Assembly (NCBI RefSeq): GCF_011440395.1
Contig: NZ_JAAOIX010000002.1
Span: 434,001-498,000, forward strand
Source of the DNA: Pseudomaricurvus alcaniphilus
Lineage (GTDB): Bacteria; Pseudomonadota; Gammaproteobacteria; Pseudomonadales; Cellvibrionaceae
DNA length: 64,000 nt
Direction: 5' to 3'
Below, in pieces: positions 46,023-54,616 of the stretch; the stretch's first letter is position 1, and every line of letters begins with the position of its first letter. The position numbers were made by a program, and so were the translations under genes. The notes under the pieces were generated by a model. It made no database searches, had not been told where the DNA came from, and saw only the letters and a list, made by a program, of their open reading frames with translations.

Positions 46023-46833
46023 AAATCCCCAAAGTGGTTAGGGCGGCCAGTAGTTGCTGCGGTGCGTCCAGCATCACATGGTGGTGACCCTCGGCAACGA
46101 CCTGGAAAGTGGCGGATTGGGCCAGCATCGCGATGCGCTTGGCCCGGGTTAGGCCCACCACCGGGCTATTGCCCGCCAGCAGGTAGTGGCTCTTGACCGG
46201 AAGGTCGCGCAGCAGTGCTTCATCATCAGGCCGGGGCTGTAGTGGGGGCAGGCCCGGATCGTAGCTCCAGACCCAGCCTCCATCGCACTGGCGCAGTGAC
46301 TTCTGCGCCAAATCACGGCGCAAGGCTTCGGGCATAGGTTGCGGCGGTGAGGTTCGAAACCGGGCAATCGCGTCCTCCTTATCCCGGTACACCCTGGCAT
46401 TGCCAGTGGGGGCACCGGCGGGGAGCTGCTCGTCAACCTCGACCATGAAAAAGCTGTCGACCCAGACCAGCTGGGCGACGCGATGCGGCAGCATCCTGGT
46501 AACCACGGCCATCTGGTGCCCGCCCCAACTGTGGGCGACCACACAGTCCAGCTGCAGATCGAGGCTTTCAATCACCCCCACCAGATCGATTGCCCCCTGG
46601 TTATCCCGATAACAGCTGCGCGACTCACTGCCCCCCATACCGGAAAACTCAGGCACGAGGATACGAAACCTGCCACGCAGCTCGGCCACAATTCCGTCCC
46701 ACCAGTGGGCGTTCGCGCGGTAGCCATGCACCAGCATAAGCGTCGGCGCCCCTGCCTGGGCAGCCGGCCAGTCAAATACCCGCAGCCTGGCGCCGTCGAC
46801 GTCAATGCGGTGTTCTGCTACAGCTGCTGTCAT
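46021..46833 (-). CDS. Alpha/beta hydrolase
   Basis: A 270-residue single-domain hydrolase. LMLVHGYRANAHWWDGIV gives the oxyanion region, the nucleophile elbow is VVAHSWGGHQMAV (serine), and the histidine is in VAEGHHHVMLDAP. It is close to the epoxide hydrolase/haloalkane dehalogenase-like group but the substrate cannot be told. No clear ribosome site is seen before the ATG. It is the last of the leftward genes of the acyl-CoA catabolic region and could cleave an ester or C-C bond in that pathway (inference). Confidence 0.85.
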   Translation of the reverse strand: MTAAVAEHRIDVDGARLRVFDWPAAQAGAPTLMLVHGYRANAHWWDGIVAELRGRFRILVPEFSGMGGSESRSCYRDNQGAIDLVGVIESLDLQLDCVVAHSWGGHQMAVVTRMLPHRVAQLVWVDSFFMVEVDEQLPAGAPTGNARVYRDKEDAIARFRTSPPQPMPEALRRDLAQKSLRQCDGGWVWSYDPGLPPLQPRPDDEALLRDLPVKSHYLLAGNSPVVGLTRAKRIAMLAQSATFQVVAEGHHHVMLDAPQQLLAALTTLGI

Positions 46834-46915
46834 AAACCAATCACACGAAATTTCATTTGCACTTCCTTAACCTGGTCAGTGCGCGCCGCGCGAAAGCTTC
46901 GGCGCGGCGTAAACA

Positions 46916-48103
46916 TCAGGCAAACACTTCAAACAATGCGGCCGCACCCATGCCACCACCAACACACATTGAGACCACCACGTACTTCACTCCCCGGCGG
47001 CGCCCCTCAATCAACGCGTGCCCGACCATGCGTGCGCCGCTCATGCCATAGGGGTGCCCCATCGCTATGGCCCCGCCACTCACATTGTAACGAGCCGGGT
47101 CGATTTCCAGCGCATCGCGGCAGTAGAGGCACTGCACAGCAAAGGCCTCGTTCAATTCCCACAGCCCAACATCGTCGATGGTCAGGCCGTGGCGCTGCAG
47201 CAGTTTTGGAATCGCGTACACGGGCCCAATGCCCATTTCTTCAGGCGCATTGCCCATAACCGCCATACCCACATAGCGGCCCAGTGGCGCCAAACCCCGC
47301 CGCCCCGCTTCGGCCGCCTCCATCACCACGCACGCCGAGGCACCGTCGGAGAGCTGGCTGGCATTACCGGCAGTGACAGAACCGCCCTCGACCACAGCCG
47401 GCAACGACGCCAGGCCTTCCAGCGTGGTACCCGGGCGACAGCCCTCATCACGGTCGACGCTGACCTGGCGATAGCTGACTTCGCCACTGTCCTTATCCTT
47501 CACCATCTGGCTGGCACTTACCGCTACGATTTCAGCGTCGAAGCGCCCCTCAGCCTGGGCCTGGGCCATGCGCAGTTGCGACTCGAGCGCATAAGCATCC
47601 TGCTGCTCACGACTGACGTTATACTTGTTAGCGACGAACTCGGCGGTTTCCAGCATCGGCATATAGGCGTGCTTCTGGAAGTCCAGCACCGCCGGATCCC
47701 GCGCCTCCCGCGCCCACTTGAAATACGGGGCATTCAGCGCGGTAATATTCTCCACCCCGCCGGCCACCACGACGTTCATACCATCGGCCATAATTTGGCG
47801 GGAGGCGATGGCAATCGCCATCAAACCCGAGGAACACTGCCGATCGATGGTCTGGGACGGCACAGTCACTGGCAGGCCGGCGGCGAGGGTAGAGGCCCGC
47901 GCCACATTCAGGCCCTGGGTACCTGCGGTCAGTACGCACCCCATTACCATGTCTTCAATTTCATCCCCGGCCAATCCCGCCCGGGAAACCGCCGCTCGTA
48001 TCGCCGCCGCCGCAATACTGGGTGAACTGGTGTTATTAAAAGCCCCCTTATAGGCTTTCGTTATGGGGGTTCGAGCTGTTGCCACTATGACCGCTTCGCG
48101 CAC
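46916..48103 (-). CDS. Acetyl-CoA acetyltransferase (thiolase)
   Basis: 395 residues from GTG at 48103, four bases after AGGAGG; an upstream extension is unlikely. It is a typical thiolase: [20 protein letters not shown], active cysteine in [52 protein letters not shown] and the second cysteine in [13 protein letters not shown]. It would release acetyl- or propionyl-CoA in the last step of a beta-oxidation cycle. A TTAGTTTAT-type element lies about 43 bp upstream. Confidence 0.93.
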   Translation of the reverse strand: MREAVIVATARTPITKAYKGAFNNTSSPSIAAAAIRAAVSRAGLAGDEIEDMVMGCVLTAGTQGLNVARASTLAAGLPVTVPSQTIDRQCSSGLMAIAIASRQIMADGMNVVVAGGVENITALNAPYFKWAREARDPAVLDFQKHAYMPMLETAEFVANKYNVSREQQDAYALESQLRMAQAQAEGRFDAEIVAVSASQMVKDKDSGEVSYRQVSVDRDEGCRPGTTLEGLASLPAVVEGGSVTAGNASQLSDGASACVVMEAAEAGRRGLAPLGRYVGMAVMGNAPEEMGIGPVYAIPKLLQRHGLTIDDVGLWELNEAFAVQCLYCRDALEIDPARYNVSGGAIAMGHPYGMSGARMVGHALIEGRRRGVKYVVVSMCVGGGMGAAALFEVFA

Positions 48104-48145
48104 ATTGCCTCCTGAGCATTGACTTTTAAACTGGACACACAACCC

Positions 48146-48165
48146 ATAAACTAACACAATGTTAT
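48146..48165 (-). promoter_or_regulatory. Shared promoter/operator element upstream of the thiolase
   Basis: ATAAACTAACA (48146-48156) with a partial dyad CTAACA-CAA-TGTTAT lies 43 bp before the thiolase GTG, in a 316-bp divergent region. The same 11-mer is at 56914-56924, 39 bp before the acyl-CoA dehydrogenase start. A related TTAGTTTTAT at 48328-48337 faces the MaoC-like gene. Confidence 0.4.
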
Positions 48166-48419
48166 TTATTTATACAATAATTCTACGTTCTAAAATTGGG
48201 TCGCCGCATTGCTTCTGCCCATAAGCATTCAACTGCATAAAGCTGATAATCCAGCCACGAAACTAAAAACACAAGCAGGAACGAACCTGAAGAGCGCCAC
48301 CTTAAAAACCTTATAAATAACGATATATTAGTTTTATAAGTGATTATATTTCGCTATCATTATGGGCAAATGAAAATTGCCCCAATAAATATTCGGGCTG
48401 GAATAGCGAGGCACCAGTT

Positions 48420-49307
48420 ATGAATTCAACGGAAAAGCAGGCCAACCGGTTAGACTATGAGACCGTAATGAACTGGCCCTTCGAGACACTGACCGAAACC
48501 TACACTAGCGACGACTGCATTGCCTACGCCCGGGGTATCGCCGCCGGCAGTGATGCCGCCATTGCCACCGAGGAGAACCAGTACTGCAGCAGCGGTGGCG
48601 CCCTCAAAGCCCTGCCAATGATGTCGATTGTGCTCAATGAAGGCAGCATGTGGACCATGGATCCGGCCACCGGTATCGACTGGCGTAAAACCCTGCACAC
48701 CGAAGAATCCATCACTATCCACAAGCCCTTGTCCACTGCCGCAACCCTCACCGCCAGATACGAGGTGGAAGAAATCTACGATCGCGGCGCGGGCAAGGGC
48801 GCATTTATGTACGAGCAACGGGTTCTCAGCGACACCGACAACAGTCCTGTCGCCACTATTCGTATCGGCACTTTTTTAACCGCTAACGGCGGCTTCGGTG
48901 GCGCAGCCAGCAATACACCGGCACCCATAAAAGTACCTGCAGAGCGCGAGCCGGATCAACTACTAGACCTGTCAACGCCGGGCCGCGACAACACCCGCTA
49001 CCACCTTGGCGAGCAATTTGTCGGCGCCCTGAAGAACGTCCCCGGCGCCGAGGGAAAACCGCCACTGCGCGGCGTTTGTGCCTTTGGCGTCACCGGTCGC
49101 GCGCTGATACACATGGCCTGCAACGGACAACCCGAGCGTTTGAAGCACATGGGGTTGCGTTATAAAGCGCCGACATTTGCCGACGAAACCCTGCGCACTG
49201 AGCTGTGGTTTGACGACACCCCGGGCAGGGCATATTTTCGGGTCCGTTGCTTAGAGCGGGATACGGTCGTCATGGACAACGGCATTTTGGAGTTTGAACC
49301 GGGCTGA
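48420..49307 (+). CDS. MaoC-fold protein lacking the hydratase motif
   Basis: A 295-residue double hot-dog protein like R-specific enoyl-CoA hydratases (type 2). The N-terminal half parallels the neighbour at 50633 (YARGIAAGSDAA, LHTEESITIHKPL, EEIYDRGAGKGAFMY). In the C-terminal half the usual D-x-N-P-x-H catalytic stretch is replaced by RDNTRYHLGEQFVGALKNV, although APTFADETLRTELWF is kept. It may be a non-catalytic partner or act on a different substrate. It is divergent from the thiolase gene. Confidence 0.75.
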   Translation: MNSTEKQANRLDYETVMNWPFETLTETYTSDDCIAYARGIAAGSDAAIATEENQYCSSGGALKALPMMSIVLNEGSMWTMDPATGIDWRKTLHTEESITIHKPLSTAATLTARYEVEEIYDRGAGKGAFMYEQRVLSDTDNSPVATIRIGTFLTANGGFGGAASNTPAPIKVPAEREPDQLLDLSTPGRDNTRYHLGEQFVGALKNVPGAEGKPPLRGVCAFGVTGRALIHMACNGQPERLKHMGLRYKAPTFADETLRTELWFDDTPGRAYFRVRCLERDTVVMDNGILEFEPG

Positions 49308-49359
49308 ACAAGCCGACTATCCAGGGGGCCGCAGCGCGCGCGCCCCTCTTTTTTGTCAA

Positions 49360-50589
49360 CTACCCCCTGTCACCCCGCAGCAAGCCCTGTAGATTGCTGC
49401 TCATAACCTTCTCGATTTCGGCATCCCCTAACACAGAGAATTCTCTGATGTAATCCAGCGGGTGGGGCAGGCCCTCCGGGTGCGGAAAATCGCTGCCAAA
49501 CAGGATGCGCTCTACCGGTATCAACTCGGCCAGTTCGCGAATATTGTCTTCATAAAACGGCACCACATAAATGTGCTGGCGGAACTGTTCCACCGGGTGG
49601 CGCTTAAAATGGCCGGGCATCTGGCCGTAGACCCGCTCCAGCCGCTGCAGCAGCGGCGGCAACCAGTGGGCCCCGTTTTCCACCGATGCGACCCGTACAT
49701 TGGGGAAGCGTTCAAAGACACCGTGGCAGATCAGCGCCGACAGACTGTCGCTGATGGCTCGCCCCAGGGCATCAAGGCAGGCTTTAAACGGTGTCGGCTC
49801 GAAGGGAATCCACTCTTTCGCACCACCCTCCCAACGGCGGCTCAAATCGTCATAGCCGGAGTCAGACGCGTGCAAACAGACGAAGATACCGGCCTCCTCG
49901 ACTCGCGCCCAGAACGGGTCGAACTCGCGGTCACCCAGCGAGCGCCCACCCAGTGGCCCCGGCACGGGCGCAGGGCGCACCCCCACCACGCGGGCACCGC
50001 GCCGCAGGGCAAGCTCCAGTTCCCTTACCGCCAGCGTGACATCGGAAAGATTGATCATGGCAACCGGGTACAAACGCTCACTGCGCGAGAAGCCCCACTC
50101 ATCCTCGACCCAACTGTTGAGCGAAGCGAACAGCCCGGCAATGGCGTCCGGCTTATGCCCCAGGCGCGCTTCCACCACCGAGGCCAGGGTCGGGAATACC
50201 ATCGAGGCGTGAATCCCCTGCTGGTCCAGCTCAGCCAGCTTGCCTCGCCCCGTGCGCCAGGGTTCCGGTGGCGCCAGTGGCTTGCCGCTGAGTTCACGCA
50301 TACTCAACCCCTCGTAGTTTTGCCCCCGATACCATTTTTCATGGGCGCCAGGTGCGGCGACAACGGCAAAATCCGGGTTGGGGATATAGTCGGTAAGCAC
50401 GCCATCGATGGCCAGTTTTTTGCGGCCCTTGGCCTCGACAAACTGAAAATCTTTGGCAAATTTTTTCGGCAGATACCGCAAGAACGCCTCTTCACTTTCA
50501 TAGAGATGGCTGTCGGCGTCCCAAACGGGAAAATCAATCCGCTCGCGCGCAATGTCCTGTGCGGATATTTTATTATTCGAGCTGGTCAC
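49360..50589 (-). CDS. Amidohydrolase-2 family metal-dependent hydrolase
   Basis: A 409-residue TIM-barrel protein. It starts at GTG 50589 with AGGAGA upstream. Metal-site candidates are WDADSHLYES, the histidine in FVCLHASDSGYDD and the aspartate in RILFGSDFPHPEGLPHPLDY. The family includes decarboxylases and C-C hydrolases (ACMSD/LigW-like). Within this acyl-CoA cluster it could open a ring or cleave a C-C bond of a CoA ester or free acid; that assignment is inferred. Confidence 0.85.
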   Translation of the reverse strand: MTSSNNKISAQDIARERIDFPVWDADSHLYESEEAFLRYLPKKFAKDFQFVEAKGRKKLAIDGVLTDYIPNPDFAVVAAPGAHEKWYRGQNYEGLSMRELSGKPLAPPEPWRTGRGKLAELDQQGIHASMVFPTLASVVEARLGHKPDAIAGLFASLNSWVEDEWGFSRSERLYPVAMINLSDVTLAVRELELALRRGARVVGVRPAPVPGPLGGRSLGDREFDPFWARVEEAGIFVCLHASDSGYDDLSRRWEGGAKEWIPFEPTPFKACLDALGRAISDSLSALICHGVFERFPNVRVASVENGAHWLPPLLQRLERVYGQMPGHFKRHPVEQFRQHIYVVPFYEDNIRELAELIPVERILFGSDFPHPEGLPHPLDYIREFSVLGDAEIEKVMSSNLQGLLRGDRG

Positions 50590-50632
50590 ATCTTTCTCCT
50601 GCGATAGAGTGCTGTATTGTGCCTGTTACGGC

Positions 50633-51490
50633 TCAACTGTATGCCATAAAACCATTGTCGATTGCCCGCACTTCACGACCGACCACCGTCACCCGAAAAT
50701 AAACTCCGGCCTCTTCCTGCCAGACTTCGGTACGCAGGCTTTCACCGGGATACACCGGGGCACTGAAGCGACAATCCATGCTCCCCATGCGCGCGGGATC
50801 ATTGTCACAGCAGAGCCGAATCAAACTGGCACACGCCACCCCAAAACTGGCAAGCCCCTGCAGTATGGGCCGTTCGAATCCGGCTTTGCGGGCAATTTCC
50901 GGGTCGGCGTGAAGGGGGTTCATATCGCCGTTCAGGCGATATAACAGAGCCATTTGCGGCGCAGTATGGTGGACTATAGCGGCGCTGGGGTTGCGAGCGG
51001 GTATGGCGTGCAGCTGTGGTTGGAGTTGCGTGTTGCCACCCATGCCGCCATCGCCGCGACAAAACACTGTCTGCACCATGGTGCAATAGAGCACGCCACT
51101 GTCCCGATCGATAAGCTGGCGCTCGAAGTACACCAGCGCCCCCTTGCCTTCGCCCTTGTCGATCACGTCCACAATGCGACTGCGGGCAACGATATGGGCC
51201 TCGCTCGGCAGCGTCTCGTGCATTGTCATCGATTGCCCGGCGTGCAGAATTTTTACCCAGTCCAGACCGCTGTCGAGATCCCGTGCCCAAAAGCCCGGGT
51301 GCGCCAGGGTCATGGACAGGCTCGGCAGTACCTGCAGATCTTTCTCGTAGACAAATGCCAGCTCGGTCGGGTCCAATGGGTTGCTCCCCAGACCCAGGCT
51401 AAGCGCATACAGCTGGCAGTCTTTGACGCTATAGTGAACCGTTTTTTCCGGTATCTGCAGTGCCAGTAATTGTTGGTAGCGGGTGGGCAT
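50633..51490 (-). CDS. MaoC-type R-specific enoyl-CoA hydratase
   Basis: A 285-residue double hot-dog hydratase with the complete motif LYRLNGDMNPLHADPEIA in the C-terminal half, where the D and H are catalytic, followed by GFERPILQGLASFGVA. The N-terminal half binds the acyl chain (ALSLGLGSNPLDPTELAFVY). It hydrates an enoyl-CoA with R stereochemistry. AAAGGAA lies before the ATG. It is 43 bp upstream of the amidohydrolase on the same strand. Confidence 0.9.
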   Translation of the reverse strand: MPTRYQQLLALQIPEKTVHYSVKDCQLYALSLGLGSNPLDPTELAFVYEKDLQVLPSLSMTLAHPGFWARDLDSGLDWVKILHAGQSMTMHETLPSEAHIVARSRIVDVIDKGEGKGALVYFERQLIDRDSGVLYCTMVQTVFCRGDGGMGGNTQLQPQLHAIPARNPSAAIVHHTAPQMALLYRLNGDMNPLHADPEIARKAGFERPILQGLASFGVACASLIRLCCDNDPARMGSMDCRFSAPVYPGESLRTEVWQEEAGVYFRVTVVGREVRAIDNGFMAYS

Positions 51491-51617
51491 GTTTTTCCTT
51501 TTCTGTCAGTGTGGCACGGCTCAAAGAGTGAGCTTGAACAGCGAGTTGAGTTGCCACCGCCGTCGTGCCGATTGATTCACAAAGTGTTGGTCACTGCGCG
51601 ATCTTATTTGCCTTTTC

Positions 51618-52412
51618 CTACTTGCCTTTAAAGACGGGTTTGCGCTTGTCGAAAAAAGCCTTTACTCCCTCCTGGTGATCTTCGCTGAGATAGAGCGCGG
51701 GCTGGTAATCAACCTCGGCCCGCAGGGCGTCTTCCAGTGAACCGAAACCTTTGGCGTAAGCCGCTTTGATCAAGGCAACAGGCATCGGCGCGGCACTGCA
51801 AAACGCCTCCGCGCGCTCGAACGCCACCGCTACCGCTTCACCTTTGGCGCAGCTGTGATCAACCAGAGCCAGGGCCTCGGCTGAGCTGAGGTCCAGTACC
51901 TCGGCGCTGAAAAACAGTTGCTTGGCTTTGGCCACACCAACCCGCTGTGCCAGGGTCCACATCAAACCCATATCCGGCACCAGACCAACTTTGTTAAACA
52001 CCGCGCACAGGGAACTGCCCGCGGCCGCCACCACCACATCGCAAGCCAACGCCAGCGACATACCCAGGCCAAAGGCCACGCCTTCAATCGCACACACTAC
52101 CGGCTTGGGGCCAGCCGCGAGTAGCCGCACAATATGATGGGCGTGCTCGATGCGCTGGCGCGACCCCAGGATGGGCCGATCTTTTTGCATGGCGGACACG
52201 TCGCCGCCGGCACAGAAATGCTCACCCGCACCACTGAGCACGATGGCTCGACAGTTTTCGTCAGCGTGAGCGGCGCGCAGCGCATCGGCCAACAAACTGG
52301 TCATTTCACCACTGAGGGCATTGCGGCGCTTGGGATTGCTCAGCTCAATATGAGTGATCGCGCCCTGCTTACGCACGCCGATGGGACTGGTGGATGAAAA
52401 GGTATCGTTCAT
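51618..52412 (-). CDS. Enoyl-CoA hydratase/isomerase (crotonase family)
   Basis: A 264-residue crotonase-fold enzyme. LSNPKRRNALSGEMTSLLAD, oxyanion-hole GAGEHFCAGGDVSAM and AIEGVAFGLGMSLALACDVV are typical. At the second catalytic position the sequence is GLVPDMGLMW, so the usual glutamates are replaced and isomerase or another activity is possible. AGGGAAA precedes the ATG. The next gene upstream is a second crotonase 187 bp away, separated by a REP-like element. Confidence 0.9.
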   Translation of the reverse strand: MNDTFSSTSPIGVRKQGAITHIELSNPKRRNALSGEMTSLLADALRAAHADENCRAIVLSGAGEHFCAGGDVSAMQKDRPILGSRQRIEHAHHIVRLLAAGPKPVVCAIEGVAFGLGMSLALACDVVVAAAGSSLCAVFNKVGLVPDMGLMWTLAQRVGVAKAKQLFFSAEVLDLSSAEALALVDHSCAKGEAVAVAFERAEAFCSAAPMPVALIKAAYAKGFGSLEDALRAEVDYQPALYLSEDHQEGVKAFFDKRKPVFKGK

Positions 52413-52455
52413 AAATGTTTCCCTGGGTAGTGTTCATCCAGCAGCTCTGCTTATT

Positions 52456-52539
52456 GTCATCCCCGTGCAGGCCGCGGTCGGCGTCCCGGAACCCGGCAAC
52501 CCATCGAAATCTATGGCTTTCCGCTTGCGCTGGAATGAC
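52456..52539. repeat. REP-like palindromic element
   Basis: About 84 bp bounded by GTCAT and ATGAC, lying between two crotonase genes. It has CCCCGTGCAGGC in the left arm and TTTCCGCTTGCGCTGGAAT in the right. It shares GGCGTCCCGG, ACCC and GCAA with 36962-37041. Confidence 0.75.
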
Positions 52540-52598
52540 GGCAGATTGCTAATTTCGCCGTTTCCGGGTGGACACTGGTTAACCCCGCGACACGCTGA

Positions 52599-53396
52599 TT
52601 ACTTGCCGGTAAAAACCGGCTTGCGGCGCTCACGGAAAGCGTTGATTGCCTCCTGGTGATCGTCGGTCTGGCCGGCGATGTGCTCATAGGCCATGCCCGC
52701 ATCCATCATGCTGTGCGCCAGTTGCTTGAGCGGTATATTGATCACTTGCTTGGTCCAGCGCACGGACTGCATCGGCATGGCCAGCAGTCGATCACAGTAG
52801 GCATCCACCGCCGCATCCAGCTCAGCCGCGGGCAGCGCCTTGTGAATCAGGCCCATGTCTTCCGCCTGCTTGCCCTTCAGCACTTCGCCGGTAAACAGGT
52901 AGTGCTTGGCGCGGGCGTAACCCATCAACTGCGGCCAGATCACACTGCCGCCGTCGCCGGCGATCAGGGCCACGTTGTTGTGCGGGTCACCAAATTTGGC
53001 GTCTTCGGTGGAGAAAGTGATATCGGCCAGAAACGACAGGGTGGTACCCAGGCCGATGGCGTCACCGTTGACCTTGCAGATCACCGGCTTTTCGCAGTCC
53101 AGCAGCGTGTAGACAAAGCGCTTGGCTTCGCGGATGGTGCGGTGCATCAACTCGGGGTTATCGCGCAGCTTCTGCATGTACTCAAGGTCACCGCCGGCGG
53201 TAAACGCGCGACCGGCACCGGTCACTACAATGATTTCGCTGTCGAGGTCTTCGGCGACATCGAAGAACACCCGCGACAACTCGCGGTGCCCCTCTTCACT
53301 GAACGCGTTCAGCTTGTCCGGGTTATTGAGAATAATATTAAGCACCTTGCCGCGACGCTCAAACTTGAAAAATTCATACCGTTCAAAAAAAGACAT
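52599..53396 (-). CDS. Enoyl-CoA hydratase/isomerase (crotonase family)
   Basis: A 265-residue crotonase-fold protein. Segments include IILNNPDKLNAFSEEGHREL, oxyanion-hole GAGRAFTAGGDLEYMQKL and KVNGDAIGLGTTLSFLADI. At the glutamate positions it reads ALIAGDGGSVIWPQLMG, so the general acid/base differs from standard hydratases and an isomerase or hydrolase role is possible. GGAG lies upstream. It follows the Ltp-like gene by 23 bp. Confidence 0.9.
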   Translation of the reverse strand: MSFFERYEFFKFERRGKVLNIILNNPDKLNAFSEEGHRELSRVFFDVAEDLDSEIIVVTGAGRAFTAGGDLEYMQKLRDNPELMHRTIREAKRFVYTLLDCEKPVICKVNGDAIGLGTTLSFLADITFSTEDAKFGDPHNNVALIAGDGGSVIWPQLMGYARAKHYLFTGEVLKGKQAEDMGLIHKALPAAELDAAVDAYCDRLLAMPMQSVRWTKQVINIPLKQLAHSMMDAGMAYEHIAGQTDDHQEAINAFRERRKPVFTGK

Positions 53397-53419
53397 ACTG
53401 TGACTCCGTGGAAAAGTTT

Positions 53420-54577
53420 TTAGAGTGTCGACGCTGTGCCCAACACCAGTGTCGCTTCACTGGACAGGGTACCGCCATTGCCGTGGGAAACCGCGAGGTT
53501 GGCATTGGCCACTTGCCGCTGCCCGGCTTCACCGCGCAGCTGCAGGCAGTTTTCTATTATCGTGAACAGGCCGTACATGCCTGGATGACAGCAGGACAAA
53601 CCGCCGCCGTTGGTGTTCACCGGCAGGCGGCCACCGGGAGCAATCGCGCCATCGGCAACAAAGTTGCCGCCCTCGCCCTTGGGACAAAAGCCCAGGTCCT
53701 CGAGAAACAAAATGGTATTGATAGAAAACGCGTCATAGACATTGACTACGTCCATATCGGCGGGGGTATAACCCGCAAGGGTAAAGGCACGCTGGCCGGA
53801 TTCCGCCGCCGGGGTGACGGTCAGGTTTTCCATCTGGTCGACATTGGAATGCCAAACAGCCGCGGCACCGCCCAACAGATAAACCGGCTTTTGCACCAAA
53901 TCTTTGGCGCGCTCGGCACGGGTCATTACGATCGCCGCGCCACCATCGGTAATCAGGCAACAGTCGGTTTTACGCAGCGGGTCAGAGACCATGCGCGAAC
54001 TCAAACAGTCCTCAATGGTCAGCTCACCCTTGCCGTGCATAAAGGCTTCCGGGTTGAGGTTGGCCCAGGCCCGGGCGGCCACTGCCACTTCCGCCAAATG
54101 GGTTTCGGTAGTGCCGTATTCGTACATATGCCGCGCCGCTGCGAGGGCGTAGGATGACAGCGGGTTCATGGGTCGGTAGGGCTTTTCGTAGGGCGAGGCC
54201 TGGCGCATGGACACGAGGCCGCCGGCACCGGTGCGCTGGTTACTGCCGTAACAAATCAGGGCGGTGTCGATATAGCCCATCTCCAGCAGAATAGCGGCGT
54301 TGATGGCGTGGGAAAAAAACGCCGAACCACCGGTGCGGTTATTGTCGGTAAAACGCGGGCGAATGCCCAGGTATTCCGCCGCCGCCAAACCGGACAGCGC
54401 GTCGTCGCCGGTGCACACAAACAGGCCGTCGACATCGCTCAAGCTGAGGTTGGCGTCGGCCAGCGCCAGGTGGGCAGAGCGCGCCACCAAGTCCATCGGC
54501 TTATAGCCGTGGGCTTCGCCCATACCAAAGGTGGCGGCACCGACAATGGCGGACTTACCGCGGGGGAACTTTTCCAT
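53420..54577 (-). CDS. Thiolase-superfamily lipid-transfer (Ltp-like) protein
   Basis: A 385-residue thiolase-fold protein of the SCP2/Ltp group. The N-terminal catalytic cysteine of thiolases is absent (NNRTGGSAFFSHAINAA in its place). The C-terminal half keeps MDVVNVYDAFSINTILFLED, a distinctive DLGFCPKGEGGNFVADG and GGGLSCCHPGMYGLFTIIE. Some Ltp proteins act as retro-aldolases on steroid or branched side-chain CoA esters, normally with a DUF35 partner, which is not present here. GGAGAAG precedes the ATG. It is 39 bp after the acyl-CoA dehydrogenase gene. Confidence 0.88.
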   Translation of the reverse strand: MEKFPRGKSAIVGAATFGMGEAHGYKPMDLVARSAHLALADANLSLSDVDGLFVCTGDDALSGLAAAEYLGIRPRFTDNNRTGGSAFFSHAINAAILLEMGYIDTALICYGSNQRTGAGGLVSMRQASPYEKPYRPMNPLSSYALAAARHMYEYGTTETHLAEVAVAARAWANLNPEAFMHGKGELTIEDCLSSRMVSDPLRKTDCCLITDGGAAIVMTRAERAKDLVQKPVYLLGGAAAVWHSNVDQMENLTVTPAAESGQRAFTLAGYTPADMDVVNVYDAFSINTILFLEDLGFCPKGEGGNFVADGAIAPGGRLPVNTNGGGLSCCHPGMYGLFTIIENCLQLRGEAGQRQVANANLAVSHGNGGTLSSEATLVLGTASTL

Positions 54578-54616
54578 ACTACTTCTCCAGATTCTTTTAT
54601 CGGTCGCGAGTGACCA

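Noticed and set aside
49462-50607. Long plus-strand open frame opposite the amidohydrolase
   Set aside because: Composition typical of a shadow frame and complete overlap with a well-supported gene.
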